Shown here one piece after another: positions 51,607-64,000 of a stretch of DNA of 64,000 nucleotides. The stretch is from Rhabdornis inornatus (lineage: Eukaryota > Chordata > Aves > Passeriformes > Rhabdornithidae). The stretch lies in contig VWZS01003940.1 of the NCBI GenBank assembly GCA_013397075.1, positions 959,439-1,023,438 of the forward strand, in the 5' to 3' direction. Under the pieces are notes generated by a model. The model searched no databases. It had not been told where the DNA came from and saw only the letters and a list, made by a program, of their open reading frames with translations. Made by a program: the position numbers and the translations under genes. Positions within the stretch are counted from its first letter, which is position 1. Each line of letters starts with the position of its first letter.

Positions 51607-54304
51607 AATGATGTAGTTACTGTTGTCAACTCAAGTAGTAGGGCCAGAATATGTATATTGCTAGCATTTTCCTAAAGTATGAACTCCCACCAAATGCATA
51701 ATTCTATGGACACTTCTGCTGAAAGCAACAATTTTTTCAAAACAAAAAAGAGACTATTTATTAAGTACTTTCTAAATTGTAAATGAAATTAGTTAGTTGC
51801 CTATTTTTATAATTAGTCTTTCAAAAATTATATGACACTGAGGTAAGCAAGAGAAAATTTTTTGGATTAAACTGGTTACAGAGATTAGATACATTGGTAG
51901 AAAAGAGCTCTTTTGCTTTTCAGTGGTCAGAAGTAATCATGTATGGCGTTTTGTACTATATATCCTAGGCAAAAGGAAGGGGTAAATTATAACAGATTGA
52001 ACAGAAATCTTATTTATTTTCATTTTTCAAGCTGTTTAGCAACTGCTGTAAGAATTCCAGGACATAAAATTCCATTAATGATACAGGGTAAATAACTTTT
52101 TTTCATTTGTTACAAAGAGATATATACATCAACAGAGTCAGAAATATGCTTTCATTCTATGGCATAGATGAAAATATAATTATTATCTTTTATTAGGAAG
52201 CCTCTAGCTCAATAACATTTTGTGCAGATTCTGGTAAGTTTTTTCAGATGTCTGGATTATTGTGTTAAAAGTATTCTTTAGAGTCAAATTGTGGAAAATG
52301 ACAATTCAAGACCAAAAGTCAAAGACCCTCTTCTGTGAAATTGAATTTCCAGAGCCAGAAACTGTGAGCCTCTTTTTCATTGGAACAGGTGTTGGCACTC
52401 AGATTCCTTAGAAAACCTTCCATGTGCAATCCATCACAGAGAGGTCAAAGTGGCTTCAGTTTGTGCAACTCTTAGAGGGATTTGCAACCTGCTCAGGAAA
52501 GGTTTTAACTGCTTCTTTGAAATACAGATCTTTATTACAAAGAATGCATGCTATGTGTGTAATGTGGTTCTGTGCAACAGGCTCAATTCTCAAAGGTGTG
52601 TTTTTCATGGTCTACACTATGCAAGCACACCTTTCTCTCACAGTCTCAATCTCTACAGTAAGACTAAGAATATCATGCTACTCTGCTTAACTCAAAAACC
52701 CCAAATGAATCCCAAGCCTTATGCTCGGCTTTTACTTCTGTTGGAGCAAACAGGTATTTTTCTCAATTTAAATGATTACTGAAATGCAAAATAATAGATG
52801 CTTTCTATAGCATATCTCTTTAGATATGAAAAACATTACCAGAACACAGATAACGTGGGGATAGTGCCTTGCAATAGTGCAATATAATTTATAGAATTTA
52901 TTTGATGCATGCAATGATCTGCCCTTTTCTGAAGCTGGGACTGTTTGGAGACAGAAACGGAAACTCAGGTGGTTGGGTCTTACTTCCATGCTTGTACTTA
53001 CGCTGTTCTTATTCTTATATTTATCTAAGAATACTTATAGTTCCAAGCCTATTTATGTTCAGTACCCTTGGAAGAGAGATGAACCTTTTAAAAGCAAATG
53101 GAGGTTTTCAAATTACTACAGTGGAGTCAGAACTGTGATTATTGCTCTTGCAAAGATAACTGTTGGAAGACTATAATTCATAATGAATTTATTCACAGGT
53201 AAAAACTCTTCTGTTTAAAATGCACAAGCACATACATGTGTGTGCTGATTTTGTTGATTATATGTAAGTATTTGTAAGTTTAATGTGGAAATCCTGTTGA
53301 CTTATTAAATTGCTTAAAGTTTTTATGGATATAAGGCAGATGTGGATTTTTAGCTGCATCTTATAATCATAATGCATTTTAATATTCTGATTGAATTTTC
53401 TTGAAAATTAAATGCATGGTTCATTGCCTTTTCATTATCAGTTTGGTGTTTGAGTGGGGAAGGTTTCTGCCTTTCTGCACCTTTTTCTATCTTGTTTGTG
53501 GACACTGATCCAAATTATAGGCAAAGGTTTTACAGGGTTGTCTGTTTCCAGAAGTTTTAGTTAATAATTTTTGAGTGAACAAAAAAGATACTAGAATCGA
53601 ACAGGTACTAAATTCTATCTTTTCTATTTTGAATATTTGAAGGAAACAGCAATTAAATTGATGCCTTCAGGAATTCATGGGGAGGGAAATAACATCATCC
53701 AATTTGGGTGAATACACAGAATTTTTCTTTAGTTCGCATTTATAACTCCCATTTCTTTTATCAGTAATTAAACACACACATTAAGGGAAGAATGTAACAA
53801 TGTTTTGTTTCTTTGAGAATTTTGGCATGAGAATAGAGTGCACATTCATGCAAGCTGGATTTGTTACTGACCACAATAGCTGTAAAGGAACAATTACACT
53901 TTATTAGTTCAATAATTTTGCTAAGAAGCAAATATTCATTGTAGCTCTGTGGATAAATAACATACAGCAGATTCACAGCTTCAGGGGAGCATCAGCATTC
54001 CCATTCCAGGAACAAGAACTTCACTCTCCTTCTGGATGCTCTGTTCTGGAAAAGGCCACTGGCATGGGGTAGAGCAGTGCTGGGAAAAGGCTCTGCACAG
54101 GCTTTGCGCAAGAAACCTTAAAGCTGCCTTTTTAGTGTGATGTTGCAAGGGAAAATAGCCTCGTTTAGTTTTCATTCTGTAAGCATCCTACCTGTTTTTG
54201 CTAGAGTTAAGTTGCATAAATTTCATAAATAAGTGTGATAACAGTGTGTACATCTGTGTCCTGGATCTTGGTAATGCCATGTGTTACCTTATCTACATTC
54301 AGAT

Positions 54305-54540
54305 TTGGTAGGACAAGCACTGTTAAATTAACAGTGAGTAGATTCAGCATAGATATAAGGAAGATGATTCTTACAATGAGGGTGGTGATGGTGGAACAGG
54401 TTCCCCAGGGAGGTGATAGATGTCTCATCCCTGGAAACATTCAAGGTCAGGCTGGATGGGGCTCTGAGCAGCCTGAAGATGTCTCTGCTCATTTCAGGGA
54501 GGCTGGACTAGATGGCCTGAACTCTTCTATGATTATGACA
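54305..54540 (+). mobile_element. CR1 LINE, 5'-truncated 3' end
   Basis: Clear CR1 3' region: 'taggacaag', 'agatataaggaagatgattc', 'atgagggtggtgatgg', 'aacaggttccccagggaggt', 'catccctggaaacattcaag', 'aggctggatggggctctgag', 'ggctggactagatggcctga' and the terminal 'ttctatgatt'. About 235 bp remain, the usual fate of avian CR1 copies that truncate during reverse transcription. Orientation is +. No part of the reverse transcriptase frame is left. This is the firmest single indication that the DNA is avian or at least sauropsid. Confidence 0.92.
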
Positions 54541-57306
54541 GTACATGTGGAATTAATTTTGTTTAATTATAGACATGTACAAATTTAGTGGTTAGTTTCA
54601 GCTAGTCTTGCACTGGCCTTTTATAGCCAGAGGATAGAGACATATTTCTGAAAGGATGCTGAATGTAGTTATAGTCATAGTGGTTAGTTGAGGATTTCTG
54701 GGTTTGCTCACAGCTCCTCAAATGCCTATTCTTCCATATGTTCAGACAGATTAACATTTTGAGGAGTAAGAAGAAGAAAGTGAGATGGGGGAGAGATGGA
54801 ATGCTTTGCTTAAGGAAAAAGCATATCTGAAATATTTTAGAGGAAAGGAGCTGCAGGAGAAGCACCATCCATTCTCCACATGATATTCCTGAGATACCTG
54901 CAGCATTTTAGTGAAAATTTTAAGTTCAATAAGCAGTATGAATATGGCTAATAAATTTCAAAATAGAATTCATTTTTTTAAAAGGTTATGGGTTTTGTAA
55001 TCTGAACCTAGTAAATGTTGAAATAGTTTGCCTTTTTCACACTTCCAGCATTGTGTTGCCTTGTATTCAGGGTGAAGCCCAAAGCTAAAGTCCTTTTCTG
55101 AAAAGGACTCTGCCAGTTAAAAGCTTGTTGCAGAAAAGAGTGGTATTCCATCATCTGAACATCACACACAACCATTTTACTTCTCAAATGATCAGGCTGG
55201 TACAGACTCCTTTCTTCTCTATGCTTCAGTGTCATGGAAATTTATATTGCTGATTATAAGATACGGATTAATATCAACAAATTAGTAACAGAGATGTGAA
55301 TTATGTAATCAAACTCATCATTTAGTAACTTAAAAGCACATCAAGAAATAATAATAAATTCAAGGGGGTTTAGTCCTCACAACTTTGAGGGGGGATTTTT
55401 CTTTTTTGGTTTTGTTTTTGGATTTGGTTATTTTAAGCATTTGTATGCTTCAGCTTAGAACAGGGGCCTCCTGCACTATTATGATGGTATTTTGCCCTCA
55501 GTAAATGACAGGCGTTATTGGTACACAGAGATACATTACACATTCCCTCACTGCAAAGCCTTCATTGCATGCCATTAGATAACAGCGTGTGCTCGGGAGC
55601 TGCGGTCTCTTAGCAACTAACTCTGCCTCTTTCTTTTCAATTCTCCTTTTGTGACCCAGAGTCAGGTCTTTAGACATAAACCTCAGCCTGCTTTTCTATT
55701 TCCAAGACGGTGAAAAGCGGAATGTTTTGGGGTGCTTATGTAAAATCCAGATAGTGCGAGAATAAGTCTTGCTAAATCTCTTCCAAGCATTGAAAATAGA
55801 GATAAATTTGTATTTAGTAATAAAAATACTATTAAAATTCTACTGGTTTATGGTAATGTTGGTAGTGACATGCTAATATATTTTGATATGAAATGTTATT
55901 TTAAAAAAATACGTAGTTAAAATCTGCATATTTGGCAGTATTACATTTATGTAAAAAATTTGTACCCTTTTCGCTCAAGTAGATATTAAAGTATGTACTT
56001 TGGGGGATGGTGATTTATTGGTTTGGGTTTTTTCTTGTTATGTATCTGTGTTTGAAACAGGGATGGACAAAGAAGAGCATTTCTTCTAGGCAGGAGATTA
56101 GGAGCTGTGCTTTCAAAACAGAGGTTTACATTCAGATCTTTGTGTGTATGCTCCCAAACTTCCCATTTAATGGGTTTTTTTTAGAGTTACTTTAAGTGGA
56201 AATGGGTACTGGAAAACCCTTTATTTCCTAAGGAAAACCCTGGGTTCAAGAATTATTTTATTAACCTAAATCTTCTATTCATTCAATTAAGGAATGTAAG
56301 AGCTATTTTGGTGAGGTGATGGTGAATTGCTGTAATGAATAATAGTCCTTCTAAACTCCAGATATATCTTTATGTCTAGACAGGTCTGTGGTGTGGAAAT
56401 GCGATTGTAACAGATATGTCAAAATGCACTGAAGAGATTTTTCATAATAAGCGCTTTTTTGTTTTTTTTTTTAAACGAAGGCATGTATAATGTTTAGAAA
56501 TCTTTCTGAAGTGACAATTCTGGTCAATTGTATGTTAAGCTGATTAACTGTTTCTGACCTTTCAAAGTATGTCATATATAATCCTAGAAGACCACCAGAG
56601 TTGAAACTATTCTGTTAGTTTTGACATTCGCGTCAGGCTTTCTGTCTGTTTCACAAGCAATCCTAATTCACTTGTTTTTAGTTAATTTGACAGATCATTG
56701 TTAACATCGTTACTAATAGCAAACTGCTACAAGTTACACGTTTTGACAAGAGGAGTTTTCAGGACACAGTGATACCCATTAATTACAAGAGAAGGAAAGT
56801 GCTCATTTCTTTTGCCCAAGAGCTGGATATTATCTTAGTATTTTGGGAGGAGAAGAGAGAAAAGAATATGTCTACTTCAGGAAAATATTTATATATTTCT
56901 GTCTGAAATTAAGCGAGAACCAAGTAGAAACAATCATGACACTTTAGTGCACCATATTTGGAAAATTTCTCTTTCTGGTAGCTATTTGTCAAGTAGATTT
57001 TGATTGAAATATCACTTTTCTATGTAGAACTGCTGCTAGTTTATCTAGCTCATTTTGATCAACTTTTTTTTCATGTATATAACTAATTTTATCATTGAAT
57101 GGGAAATAAGAGCTGGTCTGCTGAGCTTTTTCCTTTCTTCAGAGGTAAAAAGTTGAGAAGATCTAGATCCTTACCAGTGAATGCAATGTAACCCAAATGT
57201 GAGCCTTCCAGGAGAGGGATCAAAGACCATTGCTGAAAAGTCTGTCAGGTGATGCATAAGTGAATAAATGTTTTTATGCTGAGAGAGACTGAAATTCATA
57301 AACAGT
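54541..57306. other. Gene-less, possibly constrained non-coding DNA
   Basis: No exon recognised. 55560-55760 and 56480-56760 keep isolated CpGs and motif-rich text without repeat signatures, including an RFX-type X-box-like GGTCTCTTAGCAAC at 55604-55617. They may be enhancers; conservation cannot be tested here. Confidence 0.35.
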
Positions 57307-57901
57307 TGTGCTGGCTTTTTCTGGAGTAGAGTTAATATTCTTCACAGTGGCTGGTATGGGGCTGTGTTCTGGATTTGTGCTGAACACAGGCTGATAATAT
57401 GGAGATGGTTTTGCTATTGCTGAGCAGGGCTTACACAAAGCCAAGGCCCTGTCTGCCTTTCCTACTGCCATGCTGGTGAGGATGTTGGGGGTGCAAGGGA
57501 GACTGGGAGGAGATACAGCTGGGACAGGTGACCCTAACTGACCAAAGGAATATTCCAGACCATCTGACATCATGCTCAGTGTATAAAGTGGAGGAAAGAA
57601 GAAGGAAGGTGGGGATATTTGGAGTGATGGTGCTTGTCTTCGCAGGTCACTGTTACAGATGATGGGGCCCTGCTCTCCTGGAGATGTCTGAACACCTGCC
57701 TGCCCACAGGAAGCAGTGAATGAATTCCTGGTTTTGCTTTGCTCGCATGTGTGGTTTTTGCTTTCCCCATTAAGCTGTCTTTATTTCAACCCATGAGTTT
57801 TCTATCTTTTACCCTTCCAATCCTCTCCCTGATCTTGCTGGTGGGGGAGTGAGTGAGCAGGTCCATGGAGCTTGGCTGCTGGCTGGGGTTAAACCATGGC
57901 A
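57307..57901 (+). mobile_element. Full-length solo LTR, avian ERVL-type endogenous retrovirus
   Basis: The element opens 'tgtgctggctttttctggag' and closes 'ctggggttaaaccatggca', giving TG...CA ends and 595 bp. In order it has the U3 blocks 'gagttaatattcttcacagt' and 'attgctgagcagggcttaca', 'gggacaggtgaccctaactg', 'catctgacatcatgctcag', a TATA box TATAAA (57582-57587), 'gaacacctgcctgcccacag', and 'ttgctttccccattaagctg', where ATTAAG at 57769-57774 replaces the usual ATTAAA polyadenylation signal. Then come 'tctttatttcaacccatgag' and 'gtgggggagtgagtgagcag'. This order matches the widespread avian ERVL LTR. Flanking 5-mers (ACAGT and GCTGT) agree at only three of five positions, so the target duplication is eroded. 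There is no internal retroviral sequence. Confidence 0.85.
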
Positions 57902-58643
57902 GCTGTAAAGAGAGACAAGAGGGTAGTATTATGTGTGGTTTAAGTGGGATCAAATTACAAGGAAGAAGGGGAAGTACAGCACAGAAGTTTTTGAGAGAAG
58001 CTTGTGTAGAGATTTCTTTCTACTTTCACTCACCAAGCAACAAAGCATGCAAAAGCTAGACTGGTCTGAAGCTTTAAAACCCAATATCTGATCAGTAAAA
58101 TGGTCAGATCTTGCTTTGAGGTTCCCATTTTGGTATAAAACTTACAAATTATACATGGAAAATAATTTGGCTTTAAAGCAAGAATAGAGCAAACCTTCAG
58201 GAGGAACCAAGTCAGGAAGGTACTATACTTGAAACCATTATCTGTAAGAGTCAATCAAAGTGTCTTTCTGCAAGGCACTGAGTTAAAGGCACATCCCATA
58301 CAATGTTCATCCATTCCTGATTAAACAAAAGCATTTGAAGAAGTTCTGGCTGACTGTATCCCCTTCCTGTGACAGCTATGATCAGGCCCCAGAGCTGTAC
58401 TTCAGAGTGTGATTTGTGCTTCTCAGCCCTTGGTGATGTGGGCCAGGGGAGTGCACAGCACCTCCCTCTGTGCCTGCATGCCCTGCTTGCTTTCTTCTTC
58501 ACCTCTACATGTGTGGGGAAAGGAATTGATGTCTGTAATCTGAAGAGCTACAGACAAAACCAAATGCCACTTTTCTGTTTATCAGAAGTGATTTCCACCA
58601 ATGCTAAATGATGGCTCCTGAGCCTGATCCACTGTTCCTGTAG

Positions 58644-58721
58644 GAACTTGATGAAACTGAGGATCCTGACACAAATGTAAAGATGGAACTGGTGTGGAAA
58701 GAATCTCGGATGGGAATTTGA
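58644..58721 (+). CDS. Weak candidate terminal exon (25 codons plus stop)
   Basis: The acceptor CCACTGTTCCTGTAG ends at 58643. The only long open frame is phase 0 and reads E-L-D-E-T-E-D-P-D-T-N-V-K-M-E-L-V-W-K-E then S-R-M-G-I to TGA, an acidic and rather protein-like tail. It could follow the exon at 31307 directly. An internal donor (AAT|GTAAAG at 58677) would instead make an 11-codon exon. No AATAAA was seen in the next 250 bases. I do not recognise the peptide. Confidence 0.2.
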   Translation, partial: ELDETEDPDTNVKMELVWKESRMGI

Positions 58722-61700
58722 GGCCTGACATATTTACCTATAGATTGTACTGCCCTTGCCTTGTCTGTGTCCTGAGAAGAGAAGGAGCAAGTATCTGAGG
58801 TTGCAGTTGTTTTGTTTAAAAGGTTTGGTAACAAAATGTTTGTGGAAAATGCTTTCAGACAGCAGGGAAAAGAAGGAGCAAGCTGATGTCTTCAAAACTA
58901 CATACTTGCATTCTTTGAACTGCAAGAAAATTATCCTAAATCATTCCTGGGATAGATAATAATAGTGGTTTACTTTATGTGTTAGGCCATGTCTTTTTCT
59001 GACATAAGCTAAGGAGAGCTTTAACTTATTCTATTCTCCTCGCCAAGCCTGTTTTTGTTGCAATGTGATTTCTTTCTAGTCTTTTGTTTTAATATCTTTT
59101 TTCTTATGCTTGATTTTATAATTTTCAAGAAAACTCATATTAAATTATGCATCTTGATAATGTCACCTAGTATACCTATATAAGTATACATACAGTATAA
59201 TTTTATCCTGTAATATTTGACTTTTAAAAAGAAAATTAGCAAATCAGGATCATGATAGAGCAGCTAAGAAGGGGGACAAACTTGCATGGTAGCCTAGGAC
59301 TAGAGAGTGTGCTGTAGTTTGGCATTTAAAGTAAAGAATGACTCTGAAGAAGCTTTCTTTAGGCAGTAATGAAAATGCCAGTGCAGCAATTTCTCTAATC
59401 ACATGGATTGACATTTACTTTGAGATTGAGCCTGCCTGTTATTTAATTAGCATGGTGGAGTCACATTGCACTCAGCCCTGCATCTCAGCAGGCCCCTATT
59501 GCAAGATTTACATTTCACAGGGAAGAAACAGTCTTGATAATGAAATGATGCTTTGCAGAGATATGTGCAAGAGAGCACAGCCAGATTATGTAAATATGAT
59601 TTATCCAGAGCTGTAGCAAGTGGGTCCTATTACTCAGATACTGATCTATAACTCATTGATGGCTCTTGTGATTTCACATATATGTGCTTGGTGATTGGTA
59701 TTAACTTTTAAGATCATTTATTTTTATGTATGCCATAAAAGGCTTACATCAAAATTAATATATATCCCCTACATTTACCCCGATAGCGTTTTGTGATGCT
59801 TATCTTTTCTGTCTTTTTCATCAGTCATGGTGACATTTTCAAAAGAGGAAGATTCCTACAGAATGCATCCCATTTAGCACCAAAATTAAGTCAGAGATGC
59901 TCAGGGACTGAAATATAACGTGCAGTACCTACTTGCTTCATTAGAGTGCCAGCATTCTTTCAGCTGGGAGAACTTCCTATTTTTTTCCCATTATCTGAAA
60001 AAAAGCAGAAGGATGGGAAGAGAGTTTTACAGAAAGTTTTATTGGTACTGCTGCAGTAGCTGAAGTTTCTGAGCAGGTTCAGGGAGCCATGGTCTCTGTT
60101 GGGATTTGTTCCTAACTCGTTTGACCCATACTGCATTACTTTGGCTTCTCCACTTACCCATGAAAATGAGGACTCAGGGCTTTGTGCTCATCAAAGGCAG
60201 GACAAGGTCTGGGCCATACATTGTTCTTCACTTTCTACTCTCTCAGGTTGATCAGATGTTTTCAGCCTGGTTCCATTTTTATAGCACTGTGTGCCTGAAT
60301 ATGTTATTTGCCATTTTCCCTGAAGTGACTTCAAAACCTCATGGCCTTTTTCATCCAGGCAGCCCTCGAAGGGGATGCACTTGTATGGAATTTGTATCAG
60401 GAGTGCCCTGGGCAGAGGAGTGGGACCCATGTGGCTGCCCCAGCAAAGGCCCAAAAGGGTGCTGTGAACTGCTGCATGTTCTGCCTGTGAACTTCCAGCA
60501 GGGTCTCCATGGGGATCCCTTCCCTACCTGGGGCAGCAGCTGCAGGGACATAGTGAGGCAGGGGTAATGTGTGCCTCCCTGAGTGGAAGGGCCAGAATGG
60601 AATCCCTGAGAAATCATCTGCACTCACTGGCTTTTAAATTGCTAACAAAACACAATGCTCTTCCAAAAAAAGCCTGCTTGCTCTTAACCTGAAAATTAAT
60701 ACATTAATACAAATAATGTCTCTGTTCCATTAAAATACTCTGGAGGGAGAAATAAGAGAATCAAACCCCTTGTTTCTAAGCTCATCACTTTGGAGAATTT
60801 CCTGAAAGTGATTAAATTGCTACATTCAAACAGAGAGGGAAAACATGCTGACAGCACGTTACTAATGTTCTGCTTTTGGCAAGTAAGAGGATTTGAGTAT
60901 CTAACGTCCCCACTGCATTTTAGGAATGCAAGATAGGGTCAGGAATTGTAGAAAACAGAAGTTGCCATTGTTAGTTGTTGACCTAGGATCCTGTTCTGCT
61001 GATTTTTGAACAAGTCATTGAAAAGAGAAATTTGCAGATGGTTCGGGAACTGTGGCCACAGTTAAAGCAGAAAGCTAATTAAACTTGTAAATATGTAAAA
61101 AAACCCTCCAAAATAAAAACTATATTTAATTGCTATACCTATATGTGTATTTCTAGTTGAAAAACTATCATCTGCATGGAGTCATTTTTAATACAATTAT
61201 TTATAAGCGTCAAAATCTTTGTTTTCTACCTTGTTTAAAAAGCATAACAGGTTTCAGCTCTTTCCACACATCAAACATGTAAAAACCTTCAGGTTCTATT
61301 ATTCACTTCCCATAGGAAAAAATGGATTTGAAAGTGAAAATTGTGAGCTAGGGTAGTGTAGCAGGACAATAGAAATATATTTTAAAAATTACTCAGACCA
61401 GCTTCAAATCTCATAAATTTGACTTCACAAATAGTAATAGGAAGCATTGGCATAGGTTTGGGATTATCTGTGATTTTCTTAGAGGGGCAGAGGTCCCAGA
61501 CATCCTCAGGACATCTGAGTAATCACAGGCTGGTTCTCTGGGGAATTCCTGTTTGTGTATTTTTGAAAGTACTTCAGTACTTTCTGAGTAGACAGTACTA
61601 CTGAGTAGACAAATTAAGTGCTTTTCATTTTTCTTTGAACCCAAAACATCTTGAAGTTTGAAATTCTTTCCTTTGAGAAAAAAACTCAGTAAGTACTTCA

Positions 61701-62673
61701 GTGGTTGGCTCCTCATCTGAAAATGCAAATAGAGCAAAACTGCAATGATGTTTTAGTGGACTAAAGGGCTGGACTCACAAGGGAAGGCTTATGATACTGT
61801 AAATTCCACTTAAATCTCAAAGAAAATTGCTTATACTGCATATTGACTGCGGTTTGATGGAAATTCTTTCCTCTTTACCTTCTTTCTCCTTAAATCTGAG
61901 TATTGAACAGCTTTTGCTATTCAGCCTCTTTGCTTTCTGGGAGGTTCTGAAAGAACTGCTGGACTTTTCACTACATTTTTCACATACTTTTATGGAGGAT
62001 CAGCTGCACTTATGCATAACTATTCATAGGTTTTCTTATCCTTCCCATGTTGTTTTCCTCCTGGAAGAGCGAAGCAACTGAAAAATTAGACCTAAAGGTC
62101 TATCCCTACTCAATGATATGGGTCTGTAACCTTTCCTTCTTGAATGGAATAACACAATGTTCAGCCAGTCTGATTGACGCTGCTTCTTATTTTCCAATTT
62201 TTCCCAGGCTACAAAAGGGCTGGTATTTCACAGCTGGCGCCAATGACAGTAACTCTTGAACTCCCTCTGTTTCCTTCAGTACATCTCTCTGATGTTTCTT
62301 CTTCATTTCAGTTTCTGGTTGTACTTCTTGCTACCAGCTTATATAGCCAACAGTATTAGTTTCCAGCTATTAACTATACATTAATATGCGAAGATTATTG
62401 ACATATAAAATTATTCCTGAGTAATATTGATAATTTCCCATCATTCCAGTGGATTATTGAGATTATTACAGCAGAATGTGCTGTTGACAATATAGCTCTG
62501 TATAGTTCTTTTTATTTTCTGCGTATATGTTTATCTTGAGGCTTTTGCTTTTTTAACATACAAAAGAGTATGTGAACACTGGAATAGTAACTGCGAGGTG
62601 TCATTTGGATGGATCCTCAAGTGCTTTGATTGCCATGTCTCCATGGAAATTATTTCCCACTCCCTCTTGTATT

Positions 62674-62800
62674 TACTCAAGGTATAGACTGTGGCTGGAC
62701 TAAAGCAAGTTGCCTAATGCCACACTGACAGTCTGTGGTAGAGGGAGGAACTGATCCCATGCACATACCTGTACTCCTGAACCAAGATTCCTCTGGTTTC
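62674..62800 (-). repeat. MIR-like SINE remnant, antisense
   Basis: 'ctcaaggtatagactgtggc' ... 'gtctgtggtagagggaggaa' 'ctgatcccatgca' ... 'cctgtactcctgaacc' follows the order of the antisense MIR core ('caaggtcacacagc ... agtggcagagc ... gaacccagg ... ctgactcc'). Ancient and diverged; borders approximate. Confidence 0.42.
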
Positions 62801-64000
62801 TTACTACATTTTATTGTGTATATGCTTTTGAAATAGTCCAACATTACGAATAAGCTCAAATAAACAAATCTGAAACATACAATTAATTGAGCTTGGCACT
62901 ACTTAAAGAAAGCCATTAGTGTGCATATCACATGCTCCTTCCAGCTCCCACTGAAGTTTCTGTTAAAATTTCCCATTACTTCTTTATGACCTAGAGCAGG
63001 CTTCAGGAGTGACAGTGTATCCCATCCATTTGGAATAGCATTCCAGTTTAACTAAAGATAGATGTACAGTTTTTAAACAGTGGCAGGAGAAAAAAGGCAA
63101 AATAACTTCAAGTGAAAATTATTTGACAAAATGCCCAGTGGTGTTTAGTTTACAGTGTGGAAACAAAGCTATTGGCTGAGGAAATTGGTAAAAAACATTT
63201 AAAGCCTTAGGAAAGAAACGAATATGAAAAAAATTCCTTCCATTTTATGTCTATATTTTCTGCAGAGCAAAACAAAAGTATTAAATAAAGTGTCAAGAAT
63301 CTTCCACAGGAAAGATTCCAGCTGAGCATGAGTGCATGAAATTTGAGAAGTTTTTAACATCTGTAACAGTTTGTTGTGTGCTTTGAAATAGAAAGCAATA
63401 CTAAACAAGAAACATTCAGTTGACACATGTTCCTCAGGTCACTAGAATTTCAGCTATGATCATTGCAATGCAGACATCAAAAACTGACAGATATGATATT
63501 TTGCAACCCTATCTGGTTTTTCCCAAGTCTCGGTCTTATTTTTGATTCCATAAAAATTGTCGATAAAACTCTTGTTCCTTTCGCTGGGAAATATCTGTGC
63601 CCTGCTATGAAGTTCATATCCAAAATTCTGACAAGAATACACGGGCAACATTTTCTGTTAGGAAAGAATTCAGGGTAAAATTAAACACACTAATTTTTCT
63701 TTCCATCTGCATTATGGAGAACCGATAATGTCCATCCAAATTATTTACAGCGGTGGCTGAAAACCATAATGCTTCTATTTGGCACAATTGGTACGCTGAA
63801 ACATTGTGTTGCACTGCTCAGCTGGGAAAGGATCTGGCACCTCAAACTGTGATAAATGTCTGTATCATTTTCTGTAAGATAGTAAACATTGTGTAAAAAG
63901 AAAATATACAACATTTAAGCAGTTACACTAGCTTTTGCCTGGCTTTAGGGACCGGTTAGTAAAATATGACATTGCCTGACTGACGCGGCTCGCCTTTTCC

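Larger units (their letters stand above)
50324..54304. other. Mostly gene-less stretch
   Basis: Apart from the weak candidate exons at 50881 and 51196, nothing supportable. The 51250-51330 interval is a local CpG-rich spike in otherwise AT-rich DNA. Confidence 0.4.
57902..64000. other. Mostly gene-less stretch to the window edge
   Basis: Holds the weak candidate exon at 58644, an unnamed GC-richer patch at 60350-60600 with short ORFs on both strands, a 20-bp palindrome at 61565-61584 overlapping by one base a pair of 11-bp direct repeats (61584-61594 and 61601-61611), and a MIR-like remnant. The last 60 bases show clustered CpGs. Confidence 0.4.

Noticed and set aside
59338..59616. 92-codon ATG ORF
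   Set aside because: No domain, no splice or promoter signals. The motif-rich text could equally be non-coding regulatory DNA.
60106..60567. 153-codon + strand open frame
   Set aside because: It begins at TTG, has no recognised domain, and the minus strand is equally open. No splice or promoter evidence.
1..64000. CRISPR arrays, operons, prophage, tRNA or rRNA genes
   Set aside because: No spaced palindromic repeats, no dense co-directional ORFs with ribosome binding sites, and no cloverleaf or rRNA signature. The window is vertebrate nuclear DNA.

Overview
This is a stretch of vertebrate nuclear DNA, almost certainly from a bird. It is AT-rich and gene-poor, has no dense open reading frames, no operon-like packing and no CRISPR, tRNA or rRNA. 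Its recognisable repeats are the avian set: CR1 LINE 3' ends (clear at 54305-54540 on +, likely at 11090-11370 on -) and LTRs of avian endogenous retroviruses (full-length solo LTR at 57307-57901, another at 39639-40754, fragments at 14021-14294 on - and 34860-35105 on +). A few old MIR-like SINE remnants are also visible. The species cannot be told from the sequence. Family names come from recall of avian repeats, not from a search.

The one region that clearly looks like a gene is near 18.3-18.5 kb. A forkhead-type motif abuts a TATA box (18311-18327), followed by a CpG island with a GC box. The first ATG after the TATA box (18522) has a strong Kozak context. It opens four codons (M-E-E-Q) and then meets a consensus splice donor (18534). 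The next 12.8 kb looks like a first intron. A 54-bp candidate exon 2 (31307-31360) has a good acceptor and donor and stays in phase. I could not recognise the protein. Weaker candidate exons lie at 45123-45171, 50881-50938, 51196-51606 and 58644-58721, and not all of them can be joined in one frame. The rest of the window on the + strand would then be introns of this gene or intergenic DNA.

Layout: 1-18.3 kb is upstream/intergenic, with one short ORF encoding a hydrophobic segment plus a perfect heptad repeat (1468-1743), a CR1 and an LTR fragment. 18.3-18.7 kb is the promoter/CpG island. 18.7-31.3 kb is putative intron 1. 31.3-64 kb holds candidate later exons, the other LTRs, a possible second TATA-type promoter (42.9-43.2 kb), a strong 142-bp inverted repeat (50182-50323) and a small CpG cluster at the right edge.

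Most longer ORFs here are chance, GC-island or LTR shadows, and several start at non-ATG codons. I see no convincing new multi-gene system. The best leads are the hairpin at 50.2 kb, the unidentified gene that starts at 18.5 kb, and the 1.5-kb ORF.
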